Positions 7,828 through 15,705 are shown, numbered from the stretch's first letter. The stretch is DNA of 64,000 nt from Planctomycetes bacterium B3_Pla (GCA_005223045.1 NJBM01000016.1:62001-126000); one strand, 5' to 3'. The notes: generated by a model not told the origin, from the letters alone. Numbers and translations are program-made.

Positions 7828-9030
7828 TTACATCCGCATCATGTTCTCAAAGAAACCATGCGCCGCTGTACCGACGATTGTAGGCCCAACTTCATTCCCT
7901 AACTCCCATATCTTCTTCGCCGCCTCTGTAAGCTGCCTTCTCGCAACGTCCTTTAACGCATCGTGAGTAATTTCAAGACTCTTCTTTTTAGCCGTTTCAC
8001 TCAGCTTGTCCTGTGGCTGCTCTTTAATAATCCTCTCTAATTGCTCCAAGTGCTCAATCGTTTGCTTGACCTTGATCTGAATATTATCGCCAAATTCATG
8101 CTTCTTGAATCTCTCAAGAAAAACCAGGAGTTTCCTAAATAAGCAGCCTATGAAAAGGATAGAACCGGATATAAGCAAGGACGATAACCATGCGTAAATC
8201 AGTACCCTGTACGATGCAAGAATATCCTTCTTCAGCAGGACAAGAGAAAGGACGAATGAGATGATGAAGAAGACGGTAATAGCGAGATCAATAACAAATG
8301 TTCCTATGCCCCAGGTTAAGATTCTTGTTCCTCCCTCTGCCAGTCTATTTGAAAAGCACTTTTCGAGTTTCTTCTTAATTCCTTCATAGTACCGATTATG
8401 GAACTCCCAAGTTATGAGTACTACTCCTACACCAGGTAACAGAAGGTAGGAAGACAAGGTGCTTAAAACCGTGAGGAACTGACCTTGAGCCTGATAAACA
8501 AATCGAGCCCATAAGAAAATAAGAATCATCAGAGGAATCACATAGACAAACAAAGTTCGTAGAAAGTTGATGAATGAGAGAGTGTACGCGATGCTTTCAG
8601 ATTCCTCCTCTCCAGATTTCGACAGAAAACTTACAGTATCTGTAAAAGAGGGATATTTCAGAAAGCCCGCGTTTTCCTCTACGTCTAAAATCTCTACTTC
8701 GAGACCCATATCTTTATATAGTCCGATGATGGCTTTCGACATACGTCCCTTGTAAATGCTGAAAGCTCCAATCGCCATGTAAATAAAACCTAAGATGATA
8801 GGGCTTATTAGAATAGCATGATCGGTTGGGATTTTCACCCCTGAAATAGTGATAACCTGTTGTTCTTGTCCTGGTTCTGCTTCTGGTGAAGACGCAACAA
8901 GATAGACGATCAGAAAAAATAAGAGAAGCAAGATATACAACAATCTCCCAATGATTTTCGTCGTATCACGAAAATTTGCACATACCTTATCAAGGTAATC
9001 CATTCGGACAGCAATGTTTCTTTCATCCAT
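7828..9030 (-). CDS. Multi-pass membrane protein, unknown function
   Basis: A 400-residue integral membrane protein. Hydrophobic segments are visible at 'RLLYILLLLFFLIVYLVA', 'ILISPIILGFIYMAIGAF', 'TLFVYVIPLMILIFLWA', 'YLLLPGVGVVLITW', 'IDLAITVFFIISFVLSLVLL' and 'YAWLSSLLISGSILFIG', so about six spans. A soluble charged, helical C-terminal tail of about 100 residues follows. The frame extends 29 codons upstream to 9117, but that stretch is basic and low in hydrophobic residues. The ATG at 9030 has a purine-rich GGGGAAAAGAG just before it, so I prefer it. No family recognised. It lies in the island between the hsd operon and a repeat DNA-binding protein and may be defence-related by neighbourhood only. 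Confidence 0.6.
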   Translation of the reverse strand: MDERNIAVRMDYLDKVCANFRDTTKIIGRLLYILLLLFFLIVYLVASSPEAEPGQEQQVITISGVKIPTDHAILISPIILGFIYMAIGAFSIYKGRMSKAIIGLYKDMGLEVEILDVEENAGFLKYPSFTDTVSFLSKSGEEESESIAYTLSFINFLRTLFVYVIPLMILIFLWARFVYQAQGQFLTVLSTLSSYLLLPGVGVVLITWEFHNRYYEGIKKKLEKCFSNRLAEGGTRILTWGIGTFVIDLAITVFFIISFVLSLVLLKKDILASYRVLIYAWLSSLLISGSILFIGCLFRKLLVFLERFKKHEFGDNIQIKVKQTIEHLEQLERIIKEQPQDKLSETAKKKSLEITHDALKDVARRQLTEAAKKIWELGNEVGPTIVGTAAHGFFENMMRM

Positions 9031-9145
9031 CTCTTTTCCCCAGTGCCTAACGTGGTGGCTACCCGGTGGCGTTTCTGTTCTGCTTCGCGCCATTGACTGT
9101 GCGATGCGTTTCCTCATACTTATAATATCTCTTGGTCATTCTCTC

Positions 9146-9931
9146 TCAATTCTTCACAGCCAACCGCCTCTTCTTACGAACTGTACTTAAACATCTCTTG
9201 CACCATCCCAGCAATCCGTCTTTGCTGCTACGGTTCCTGCAAAACTGACTCTCACCTTTCCATTTTCTGCACTTGCGGCATAACTTCTTCTTGGTCCCAT
9301 TCACAACTCGGTGACAATCCTCATATCTGAATCTCTTCTTCAGTTCCAACTTGTGTATTCTCAATCTTGTCGCCTGTACCGGTCTTCCAATTTGGTCGGC
9401 TATTTGCCGTGCCGTCTTGCTTGGATATAGTCTCTTGAGCAGATTCAGTTCTCTCTTTGACCAGACACGTATTGATTTTCCAAGCCCCAATTTGTGTGCT
9501 CTATTTACTATCGCCCAAACAGTCCGTCCAAGTTCACTCGCTATATCCCGTGCACTGTTATCTGGGTAAAGTTTCTTGAGCAGGGCTATCTCTTGGCGTG
9601 ACCACGGGCGAGACCCCTGTTTCTTGAGACTAATTGTACTTGCTTTGCCCTTCACCGCACCCAGAGATCGCCCAAGTTTATCGGCTATGCTTTGTACATT
9701 CTCACTTGGGTAGAGTCTCTTGAGGTGTCTGATTTCCGTGGCTGACCAGAAACGGTTTCCACTCGTTCTAATCCCCATGTAATATGCCTTTTGTCTCACC
9801 GCTGTCAAAGGCCGTCCGATCCGATCAGCTATTTTCCCTGCTCCGCCACGCGGATAGAGTTTCTTTAGCAACTTAACTTCATCTTTCGACCATGCAATCG
9901 AGGTTTTCTTCTTGGTTTTAGCTTTTCGCAT
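9146..9931 (-). CDS. Four-repeat Myb/SANT-like DNA-binding protein with C-terminal zinc ribbon
   Basis: A 261-residue basic protein made of four similar units of 47-48 residues. Each starts with Trp (Trp14, 62, 110, 157) in 'W S x x E (I/L/V) x x L K (K/R) L Y P', followed by a helix with 'I A (D/S) x (I/L) G R' and 'A x x x (K/R) A x x (L/I) x L'. Each unit looks like a Myb/SANT-type or GcrA-like helix-turn-helix. After residue 200 a cysteine cluster (C206, C218, C221, C231, C244, C247) suggests a zinc ribbon like those in phage HNH-associated proteins, but no HNH is seen. Tandem repeats suggest a long, possibly repetitive DNA site. The role (regulator or mobile-element protein) is inferred. 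Confidence 0.7.
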   Translation of the reverse strand: MRKAKTKKKTSIAWSKDEVKLLKKLYPRGGAGKIADRIGRPLTAVRQKAYYMGIRTSGNRFWSATEIRHLKRLYPSENVQSIADKLGRSLGAVKGKASTISLKKQGSRPWSRQEIALLKKLYPDNSARDIASELGRTVWAIVNRAHKLGLGKSIRVWSKRELNLLKRLYPSKTARQIADQIGRPVQATRLRIHKLELKKRFRYEDCHRVVNGTKKKLCRKCRKWKGESQFCRNRSSKDGLLGWCKRCLSTVRKKRRLAVKN

Positions 9932-10056
9932 GTCCGTGATTCTAAGTATTTTGGATCAAAAGGCAAGGGCGGAAGGGCTGGTTGTGTTTTTGTCTTGTCT
10001 CGCAGCTTCAACCGCCACCATCGAGGAGTACCGTTAGCCCCTTAGTGAAAGATTGT

Positions 10057-10085
10057 TTGAAAAAGCCCCGTCGATGTGGTATAAT
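10057..10085 (+). promoter_or_regulatory. Strong predicted sigma70 promoter
   Basis: TTGAAA (10057-10062), exactly 17 bases, then a perfect TATAAT (10080-10085). Transcription would start near 10092 and run into the small zinc-finger-like gene at 10180. It is among the best consensus promoters in the window. Confidence 0.65.
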
Positions 10086-10179
10086 AAACATAGTACAATA
10101 GGTTAGAAAATCTTTGGCCCGCAGATGAAGACAACTCTGTAGTTCCTCTGTTTGGCAGTTCTACCTGATAGGAGTCGGG

Positions 10180-10341
10180 ATGGAAAAGACACTGAAGACT
10201 TCGCGTGAGGGCAGGAAATGCAAGTTTCCGAACTGCAAGCGTCGCCTGAGTATCTATAACCATGCGGCTTACTGTCATATCCATCGGAATCAGGTGTCTT
10301 GGAAGAAACTGCGTAAGATTCCATATCGTCATCGTGGATAG
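10180..10341 (+). CDS. Small 53-residue zinc-finger-like protein
   Basis: A short frame starting MEKTLKTSREGRKC with a clear GGAG ribosome-binding site seven bases before the ATG and a strong promoter 95 bases upstream. The core 'CKFPNCKRRLSIYNHAAYCHIHR' pattern (C14-x4-C19-x12-C32-x2-H35, read in parts) resembles a CCCH-type zinc knuckle of small phage or plasmid regulators, and the rest is strongly basic. It could bind DNA or RNA. A GTG-started frame of 32 codons overlaps its end (10335 onward, reading VDRLIADDLTDDKAK) and could be a second tiny gene. No family name can be given. Confidence 0.5.
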   Translation: MEKTLKTSREGRKCKFPNCKRRLSIYNHAAYCHIHRNQVSWKKLRKIPYRHRG

Positions 10342-10463
10342 ACTGATAGCCGACGACCTGACCGACGACAAGGCCAAGGCACAAATCAAGGAGTTGAGGA
10401 AGCTCTATAACTCGATAATAAAACCATCCTGAATCGCCGACCGGATTCCGTAAGCAATATCTT

Positions 10464-10492
10464 TTGACCTACAATCCAGAAAGCAGTAGAAT
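10464..10492 (+). promoter_or_regulatory. Predicted sigma70 promoter followed by inverted repeat
   Basis: TTGACC (10464-10469), 17 bases, TAGAAT (10487-10492). Just downstream AGTGCA (10495-10500) pairs with TGCACT (10512-10517), an inverted repeat at the expected transcription start that could be an operator or a 5' hairpin. It precedes a 16-codon frame with an excellent ribosome-binding site. Confidence 0.45.
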
Positions 10493-10547
10493 ATAGTGCA
10501 GTGAGTTCAATTGCACTGTCAGGTGCATTATTGAAAGGAGGTTTGAC

Positions 10548-10598
10548 ATGTTGAAACACCTTTTGATGATGCCAGAAAAACCCCAGTTGCGGGGATAA
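10548..10598 (+). CDS. 16-residue peptide frame (possible leader peptide)
   Basis: MLKHLLMMPEKPQLRG, preceded by AAAGGAGG with ideal spacing and a promoter about 55 bases upstream. It may be a leader peptide, a small hydrophobic toxin-like peptide or chance. The quality of the translation signals is what makes it worth noting; there is no conservation evidence. Confidence 0.3.
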   Translation: MLKHLLMMPEKPQLRG

Positions 10599-11083
10599 CC
10601 ACAGCCCTCTGGCTGACACGCTGGTAGGAGCGGAAAAGGGTAGCTAACCGAGCGTTGTCGGTGATGTGGTTGAGCAGCATAGCAAAGAAAAGAATAGGAG
10701 CCCGCGATGCCTACCCGCCGTTGGGCTCACTCATTCCCCATCGTCACCAAGACTACATATAGACTCTGTTAGTCCTTTTCAGAATGTTCAGGCCGACCGA
10801 GTTATGCCATCTCCAAGGGTACCCACCCCTCTACTTACTATATCTCAGCTATGTACCTTGCGTAGCAAAATGACACATTGCCTCTTGAGTTCAAAACACA
10901 TAGAATACGAAAATGGAGCAGTGAGAGAGGTAATAAAGAGGCCCCTGCTTGACCTGCCCCCAGATGTTTTCTGTATGGATATTCTACGACCTTTGGGTTT
11001 GCATGGCAATATTTTCACTCTGCTTTGCTTGATATGCAGACCAAGTAAAGGTATTATCATACAAGAGTTCAGAGCATTTGACT
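10599..11083. other. Intergenic region without convincing gene
   Basis: About 480 bases after the small peptide. A 186-codon open frame crosses it but has Ser/Pro/Leu-rich noncoding character and runs into the next gene in another frame. A 21-codon frame at 10706 (MPTRRWAHSF) has an AGGAG before it. GAGCCC/GGGCTC forms a weak hairpin around 10697-10730. Nothing else is supported. Confidence 0.3.
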
Positions 11084-12112
11084 ATGAGCGAAGAAGCAAC
11101 AGACAAGTCTATTGTGGTGTGGTACCCGCGTCTGATCTGTACAATTCCGGATGCCAAAGAATTCACAAGCCTGTGCCTATTTCACGACCAAGTAGTGTTG
11201 TGCAGTTTTCTTTGCGGCTCAGGTGAGGATCGAGATATCCAGGAAAGGATTCTTCCTTATTACCAGACAAAACCAGCCTACGGGGAAAGGATCACCTTCA
11301 TAAGAACGATTGAGTTTCTTGCAAGACAAAACATCATTAACCTGATAACAGCACGCAAATTCACTCAGGTAGGCAATGATTTTGCAAGAGCAGGCAAAAC
11401 ATCTCTTTCTCCCAAATTGGTCGAGCGTTTTTGCAACTTTGTCGATGTCCGCCTTAGAAGGATCAAAGAAGAAGATATCGAAAGCCAAGCGGTCAAAATC
11501 GAAGAAGCTTTGGAATTAAGCGAAGCAATTGTGTCATGCCAAGCTTCAATCGCTTACGACTATCCCCTCGTCACTGATGAGACTTATTTGCAGGACCCGA
11601 ACAACAGTACCGCGTCAACAGAAATACTTTCTGAAATGCTATCACAATCCGCAATCTGCCAACTTGCTTTACCCGATGTCAAAGCAATTCACATTGAAGA
11701 CCTACTGGACGCTCGCACCGAGTTAAAAGATGAACTACTTGAATTCCGTGCTGGCATACTAAAGCTAACATGGCTACTTCATCAGCAAGTTCAAAATAGG
11801 AATGACTTAAAACAAATCCGCCATGAAGCTGCTACCTTGGCAAATACTGTAATCAAAGGTTCCCTACTGTCTCTGGAAAACCGAATGAGGCAGCATAAGA
11901 AGAAGCGTATCAGACGGATGCTATTTGGAACAGGCAGAGTCTTAGTTGAAGCAACAAAGCTATTCCTTCCTTCTGGAGCGGCAGAAAAAATGATTTCTGG
12001 CGGCAAGAGTATTCTCCAACTGGCAAATGAGATTGATAGTGCGAAACTACCTGAAGATCAGGTTGTGACGTACTTGTATAGATTGAAGGGGAAGTTCAAG
12101 ACAAATAATTAG
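11084..12112 (+). CDS. Hypothetical protein in island, unknown function
   Basis: A 342-residue soluble, largely helical protein starting MSEEATDKSIVVWYPRL; a TTG two codons earlier is an alternative start. Visible are a short beta-rich N-terminus ('VVWYPRLICTIPD', 'LCLFHDQVVLCSF'), a central helical part with many Glu/Leu, and a basic segment near 265-280 ('RMRQHKKKRIRRMLFG') followed by a small Gly/Ala-rich hydrophobic stretch. No catalytic motif or family is recognised. It stands alone on the + strand within the island, facing the small membrane protein gene on the other strand. Confidence 0.55.
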   Translation: MSEEATDKSIVVWYPRLICTIPDAKEFTSLCLFHDQVVLCSFLCGSGEDRDIQERILPYYQTKPAYGERITFIRTIEFLARQNIINLITARKFTQVGNDFARAGKTSLSPKLVERFCNFVDVRLRRIKEEDIESQAVKIEEALELSEAIVSCQASIAYDYPLVTDETYLQDPNNSTASTEILSEMLSQSAICQLALPDVKAIHIEDLLDARTELKDELLEFRAGILKLTWLLHQQVQNRNDLKQIRHEAATLANTVIKGSLLSLENRMRQHKKKRIRRMLFGTGRVLVEATKLFLPSGAAEKMISGGKSILQLANEIDSAKLPEDQVVTYLYRLKGKFKTNN

Positions 12113-12182
12113 ATCGTGTGTCTCCCAGAAAGAGGAATGCTTCCAAGGTTTCGTGAAGCAAGGTGGATGACAGACATACAAG

Positions 12183-12500
12183 TCAGGTTTTTTTGGTTCG
12201 CATGGGTCTCCTTTGGGTTTTGCGCCTTTTTCGAGAAGGCAGTGTTTTGATGGGAGTCTGAAGAAGTGTTTGGGCACTCTCAAGCAAATTGAGCTGTTCT
12301 TTTATGTCGTCAACCTCATCACTTAATTCTTTTATGCTGTCACTTAATTCTTTCATCCTTGGCCTTACGTTTTCTTCCTGCAAAGTCTCAACTACAGTAA
12401 GACGATTACTAAGACGAAACAGTAACCAGAGCAATCCGGACACGACAGGTACGACGAATCCCACCAAAATTTCTGAATGTTCGCCTATCCACTCCAGCAT
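12183..12500 (-). CDS. Small membrane-anchored coiled-coil protein
   Basis: A 105-residue protein with one N-terminal membrane span ('ILVGFVVPVVSGLLWLLF', about 11-28), a heptad-rich helix ('LQEENVRPRMKELSDSIKELS', about 38-75) and a basic tail rich in Arg/Lys. An AAGGAGG ribosome-binding site lies ten bases before the ATG. The layout resembles phage holin-like or spanin-like and toxin-anchor proteins, but no family is recognised. Confidence 0.5.
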   Translation of the reverse strand: MLEWIGEHSEILVGFVVPVVSGLLWLLFRLSNRLTVVETLQEENVRPRMKELSDSIKELSDEVDDIKEQLNLLESAQTLLQTPIKTLPSRKRRKTQRRPMRTKKT

Positions 12501-12976
12501 AGCATGGTCACCTCCTTCCGGTTTCCTAATGCTGTGGCAGTCGTTTTTTTGGGACCTTTCAACACGACTATATTTCGGCTAATTCAAAGACTAAAAACAA
12601 CGATTTTGGTTTTTGTCGGGACAATTGAATTCGACTATACGACGACAGGACTATAAGCACTTAAATTATATATACTTACGCAAAAGCTAAGACTTGAAAA
12701 AATACGTGTTGATTTTGCTGAATTCGGCCCATGTTGCTATTTCATCTCGTGTTTTCGCCAAGAGCCGAGTATTAGCTCTGACGTATCCTGATGTATCGCC
12801 CTGTACAGGAATCGCAACAATTCTATAGCCCTATAGATGTCATCCTGGAGTTTTATCTTGCTGGATCGCTGCACTTAACAAGCATTGAAAAAGGCGATTG
12901 AACATAACAGGGGGCAGGATTCTGATGGAGGCTCTCAAAAAAAATGTCAAGGTATTACCGCAAATGTTGAGCTTTC
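12501..12976. other. Intergenic region, AT-rich, no gene seen
   Basis: About 475 bases with no protein-like frame longer than about 25 codons and no recognised RNA. It precedes the ImmA/IrrE-like fragment and probably contains degraded gene material. Confidence 0.35.
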
Positions 12977-13228
12977 TTGACATTCAAGCTGATAAATGAT
13001 GAAGCGAGCGGATTGATTTTCGTTCACCATTTCATTTTCTACGGAAAAGACAAAGAACCAAGGGTAGAACGTTTCCGCGTTGCGCATGAACTCGGACACT
13101 GCGCCCTTCATTGGCCATTACGTGACTGCAAACCAAAGCCTCCACAAATTAGGGACAACGTCGTGAAAGGAGGTAGCCATAATACCAATCCTATGGGACT
13201 CTGGAGGCCCGAACAATCGCCACAATAG
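12977..13228 (+). pseudogene. Fragment of an ImmA/IrrE-type metallopeptidase
   Basis: A TTG-started 83-codon frame contains 'RFRVAHELGHCALHWP', the zinc-metallopeptidase HExxH helix typical of ImmA/IrrE (DUF955) proteins that cleave phage-type repressors. The normal N-terminal helix-turn-helix or helical part and the C-terminal third are absent. The sequence after 'HWPLRD' loses family character and runs into the region of the integrase-like tail. It is most likely a decayed remnant of a mobile-element regulatory gene. Confidence 0.5.
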
Positions 13229-13400
13229 CCGAACGGATAGCGGAGGGCAGTTCGACCCAAACAGCCACAACTTGAGCTAAATCATGTGGTAGGGGGGTAA
13301 TGCTGTTCTTGCCCTGTTCTTGGCTATCGGGTGTCAACTGGGGTGTCAACTGCGTTTTGGAGATTTCAGAAGTGCTTGTGTATTCAGGGTTTGTATTTTC
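13191..13400 (-). pseudogene. Possible C-terminal tail of a tyrosine recombinase
   Basis: The minus-strand frame ends 'HDLAQVVAVWVELPSAIRSAIV' (read in parts) '...AIVRASRVP', which resembles the last 30 residues of many phage-type tyrosine integrases (pattern D-L-A-x-V-V-x-x-W-x-x-L-P-x-x-I-R-x-x-I-x-x-x-V). The catalytic domain is missing. Further upstream the frame runs through the antisense of the tRNA piece and is not protein. A similar but shorter 'DLDLRMIIERW' ending occurs on the + strand at about 13550-13592. Position beside the tRNA remnant supports an integrase origin; the match is from memory of the family and not from a search. Confidence 0.35.
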
Positions 13401-13406
13401 TGTGCA

Positions 13407-13453
13407 TCGGTTTCCTAAACCGAAGGTCGCAGGTTCGAATCCTGCCGGGCGTA
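13407..13453 (+). other. 3' half of tRNA-Arg(CCT): probable att site at island edge
   Basis: The sequence folds as the 3' half of a tRNA. The anticodon arm is TCGGT / TTCCTAA / ACCGA with anticodon CCT (13414-13416), the variable loop AGGTC, the T arm GCAGG-TTCGAAT-CCTGC (13429-13445), and the 3' acceptor strand CGGGCGT plus A (13446-13453). No D arm or matching 5' acceptor strand (ACGCCCG) lies upstream, so this is not a functional tRNA. Such 3' halves mark the distal end of elements integrated into tRNA genes. The complete tRNA should lie left of the window. Confidence 0.75.
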
Positions 13454-13669
13454 TTTCGCAAAGCGTTGAGAGCAAAGCGGTTACAGCAACAGGCGATTTG
13501 ATCGATAAGCCTGGAAATCAAAAATTCGTTTCTGGCTTGTTTTCTGAGAGTGAAATTGACCTGGACTTGAGAATGATAATCGAACGGTGGTAACTGCTTT
13601 CTGTTGACTTACGGTAGGCAATTGTGAAGATGGTACGGTGAAGACCGAACCTTGGCAAAGGACGATACG

Positions 13670-14494
13670 ATGAGAGCGAGAAAACATCGGACTTTGATCT
13701 TAGCGCTATTGCTCGAGTTCATTCTATGCAGTGTCGGTTCTACGGTAGAGCAGCGTCGCTTCCACAGTCAGGCCAATGGCTATTCTTTAACAATTCCCGA
13801 AGGCTGGAAGCAGGCGCCTGAAGATGTTATGGATCAAACGTTTGGTGCAGCATTCATGGAAGATCCGAGAAGTACTTTTGAGTTTGAGGCAATTTTTGCA
13901 AAAGAGTGGGTGAACAATTTGCTCACCTATCCAACGTTGATTGTTCAAATAATCAGATACCCCAAAAATCAGCAACTAACAAAAGAAGAGAGTCACTTTT
14001 TTGTAGAGGCATTTACAGAAGCAATAACAGGATCAGACGTGGATGATACAGAAGATGCAATAACAGAAGGCATCGATAAGTATGGAGTCGCGAATTTCCG
14101 CGGCATGGTTTCAGCAGTAGCTGCAAACAGAGTATCTTTTGACAAACAGACCATGGTTCTTAAGTACAGCGTCGAATTTGACGTAGAGAGGGTCGGCACC
14201 GTCAAGCAGTTGGTAGTTGGCCACGTTGGCAGATACGCGGTTGTTCAGTTAATGTTTCAGTGTCTTGCGTCTGACTGGTCTCACTTTGAGAACGAAAGCA
14301 ATCTGATGTTCAACTCTTTCCGTTTCGATGTCGGGATGCGATATGAGGATGTGTCCAGTGCGCCGCCTGGTATATTCGACGGATTAGGAAGAGCTTTCGC
14401 ACAGGGTATTAGTCTGGCTCTAATTGCCGGCGCCCTTGCCATTATTGCTGGGGTGTTCAAGTTGGGAGGCAAATTGATACGACCGAAGAAATAG
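13670..14494 (+). CDS. Exported protein with PsbP/DUF1795-like domain and C-terminal anchor
   Basis: A 274-residue protein with an N-terminal signal sequence ('RTLILALLLEFILCSVGS'). A folded domain beginning 'NGYSLTIPEGWKQAP' is typical of PsbP-like/DUF1795 secreted proteins. A C-terminal membrane span follows ('GISLALIAGALAIIAGVF') with a basic cytoplasmic end. I start at the ATG at 13670, preceded by AAAGGA; a TTG six codons upstream is possible. It is the first intact gene right of the tRNA remnant, so it probably belongs to the ancestral chromosome. Biological role unknown. Confidence 0.65.
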   Translation: MRARKHRTLILALLLEFILCSVGSTVEQRRFHSQANGYSLTIPEGWKQAPEDVMDQTFGAAFMEDPRSTFEFEAIFAKEWVNNLLTYPTLIVQIIRYPKNQQLTKEESHFFVEAFTEAITGSDVDDTEDAITEGIDKYGVANFRGMVSAVAANRVSFDKQTMVLKYSVEFDVERVGTVKQLVVGHVGRYAVVQLMFQCLASDWSHFENESNLMFNSFRFDVGMRYEDVSSAPPGIFDGLGRAFAQGISLALIAGALAIIAGVFKLGGKLIRPKK

Positions 14495-14534
14495 GCTTGT
14501 TAGGACTGATGGTGGCTAATTGGGATTAGATATT

Positions 14535-14861
14535 ATGCGGAGATTGTCATGTAAATGGCCTATATGGATAACAGTGTTGGTCTTTGCATCGCCGGTGTTC
14601 TATATTTATTACAGAGTTCTTAAGCCAACGATCTCGGAAACACCTTTGACCTTCAACGGCGAAGAGTTCTTTGGAAAGATACTAAGTGCGGCTTTCTTAA
14701 CGATAGCAACGTGGTTCATTTACGGAGTTGCCTGCCTTCTAGCATCGCCGTTACGCGACATGTCCGCGGAAGAACCGTGGAAACCGAGTGAGGGCTTCCA
14801 AATAGGAGTCAGCAAAGACACGCAAAAGGATGGACAGAAAACAGATGAGTCAGGCAGGTAG
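14535..14861 (+). CDS. Small membrane protein
   Basis: A 108-residue protein with two membrane spans ('WITVLVFASPVFYIYY' and 'AFLTIATWFIYGVACLLA') and a hydrophilic tail. A TTG start at 14520 is preceded by GGTGG, so the N-terminus may be five residues longer. Its end overlaps the start of the next small gene. Family not recognised. Confidence 0.5.
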   Translation: MRRLSCKWPIWITVLVFASPVFYIYYRVLKPTISETPLTFNGEEFFGKILSAAFLTIATWFIYGVACLLASPLRDMSAEEPWKPSEGFQIGVSKDTQKDGQKTDESGR

Positions 14862-15138
14862 AGCCACAAGAGGTACGATAAGAACACTAATCGGAAAGCT
14901 GCGGTCAACAATGGTTGATGACAACGTTGTAGCCATAGCTTTCAATAATGTCTATGATCGATGGAAACATCCCCCTATGAGCAGGAAGGTCACTGCAGTT
15001 GTAGTTGGCTTGTTATTCCCCCCTTTCGCTTTGCTGTTCTGTTTGTTTGCAGTGTTCAACCTTTGCTTTGACATTTGCCTCTTCCCCTTCGAATGGTGTA
15101 TTTGCCGTATAATGCGCATGTTTCGGACGCCTCGGTGA
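14845..15138 (+). CDS. Small membrane protein
   Basis: A 97-residue protein with a basic N-terminus and a long hydrophobic Cys/Phe-rich region ('VTAVVVGLLFPPFALLFCLF' then 'NLCFDICLFPFEWCI'). It overlaps the preceding gene, and an ATG five codons earlier (14830) is the alternative start. Likely co-expressed with its neighbour; function unknown. Confidence 0.45.
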   Translation: MSQAGRATRGTIRTLIGKLRSTMVDDNVVAIAFNNVYDRWKHPPMSRKVTAVVVGLLFPPFALLFCLFAVFNLCFDICLFPFEWCICRIMRMFRTPR

Positions 15139-15173
15139 AGAACAGTGTTTTTCATTTGGGAAGGTTTTAACGA

Positions 15174-15521
15174 GTGGAAGCCTGGCCTGAGCGCTTTAGG
15201 TCAATCTTTCCAACCAGCGGTTTTCCTGAACTTACAGAGGAAATGTTTCAGCGAAGCATCGAAAAATTAGAAGAAGGTCCCTATTGGAATGATGGGGAAT
15301 TGTGCCTTGCTATTGACGACAAATCCACCATCGAGTTCTATTATAATATTCTTTGGGCGAGTAAGGACTCATCAGCACAAATATGGTTATTCCCCACCCA
15401 CAGCACTCTTAGCTGCGTTTTGGTCTTTACATTTCGGCAATCTGCAGGTAGAGTTCCCCGGCGTGGACGTTTTTTAACGGCGTCGGCATGGCCGCAGTTT
15501 GGAATAAGGATTGGTGCATGA
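15174..15521 (+). CDS. Hypothetical protein, possibly frameshifted
   Basis: A GTG-started 115-codon frame (VEAWPERFRSIFPTSGFPEL). Up to about residue 72 it looks like a genuine soluble protein. Beyond that the sequence turns Arg/Ser-rich, while the +1 frame becomes protein-like ('PPTALLAAFWSLHFGNLQVEF', ending near 15477). A frameshift near 15385 could have swapped the true C-terminus. It ends against the truncated gntP copy. No family recognised. Confidence 0.4.
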   Translation: MEAWPERFRSIFPTSGFPELTEEMFQRSIEKLEEGPYWNDGELCLAIDDKSTIEFYYNILWASKDSSAQIWLFPTHSTLSCVLVFTFRQSAGRVPRRGRFLTASAWPQFGIRIGA

Positions 15522-15596
15522 CGGATTCTTATCCTCTGATTATACTGTGCATCGGGATCGCTGTGATCGTGGGTATGATCACGATCCTGCGTCTGC
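15490..15596 (+). repeat. Left copy of a 107-bp direct repeat flanking MntA-HepT
   Basis: Matches 16345-16451 without gaps (offset 855). I count about 13 differences, roughly 88 percent identity. It contains 28 bases of leader and the first 26 codons of a GntP permease. Most differences inside the codons are synonymous. Confidence 0.8.
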
Positions 15597-15676
15597 CAAA
15601 TATCTCGGCCAGAGACATCTTGACGAACTGCGCATTGATTTTGTACAACTGCTGTTTGAAATATGCCAACTGGTAA
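15518..15676 (+). pseudogene. Truncated duplicate of gntP (first 26-27 codons)
   Basis: Reads MTDSYPLIILCIGIAVIVGM then ITILRL, against MTDFYPLIILCIGIAAIVGM and ITILRL in the full gene at 16373. It then loses all similarity and stops at 15674-15676. The identical upstream context (TAAGGATTGGTGC) shows that the leader was duplicated as well. The bases after the break (about 15598-15687) contain another short open frame (KYLGQRHLDELRIDFVQLL) that may be the end of an unrelated gene brought in with the toxin-antitoxin pair. Confidence 0.75.
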
Positions 15677-15705
15677 GATAGATACATTTGTACGGGAGAT
15701 GTACT

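Noticed and set aside
10666..11226. 186-codon + strand frame
   Set aside because: Noncoding composition and extensive overlap with the better supported gene starting at 11084.
13401..13475. Protein match-like string 'PAGFEPATFGLGNRC' on the minus strand
   Set aside because: This is the well-known spurious translation of tRNA antisense sequence; the DNA is the tRNA-Arg 3' half.
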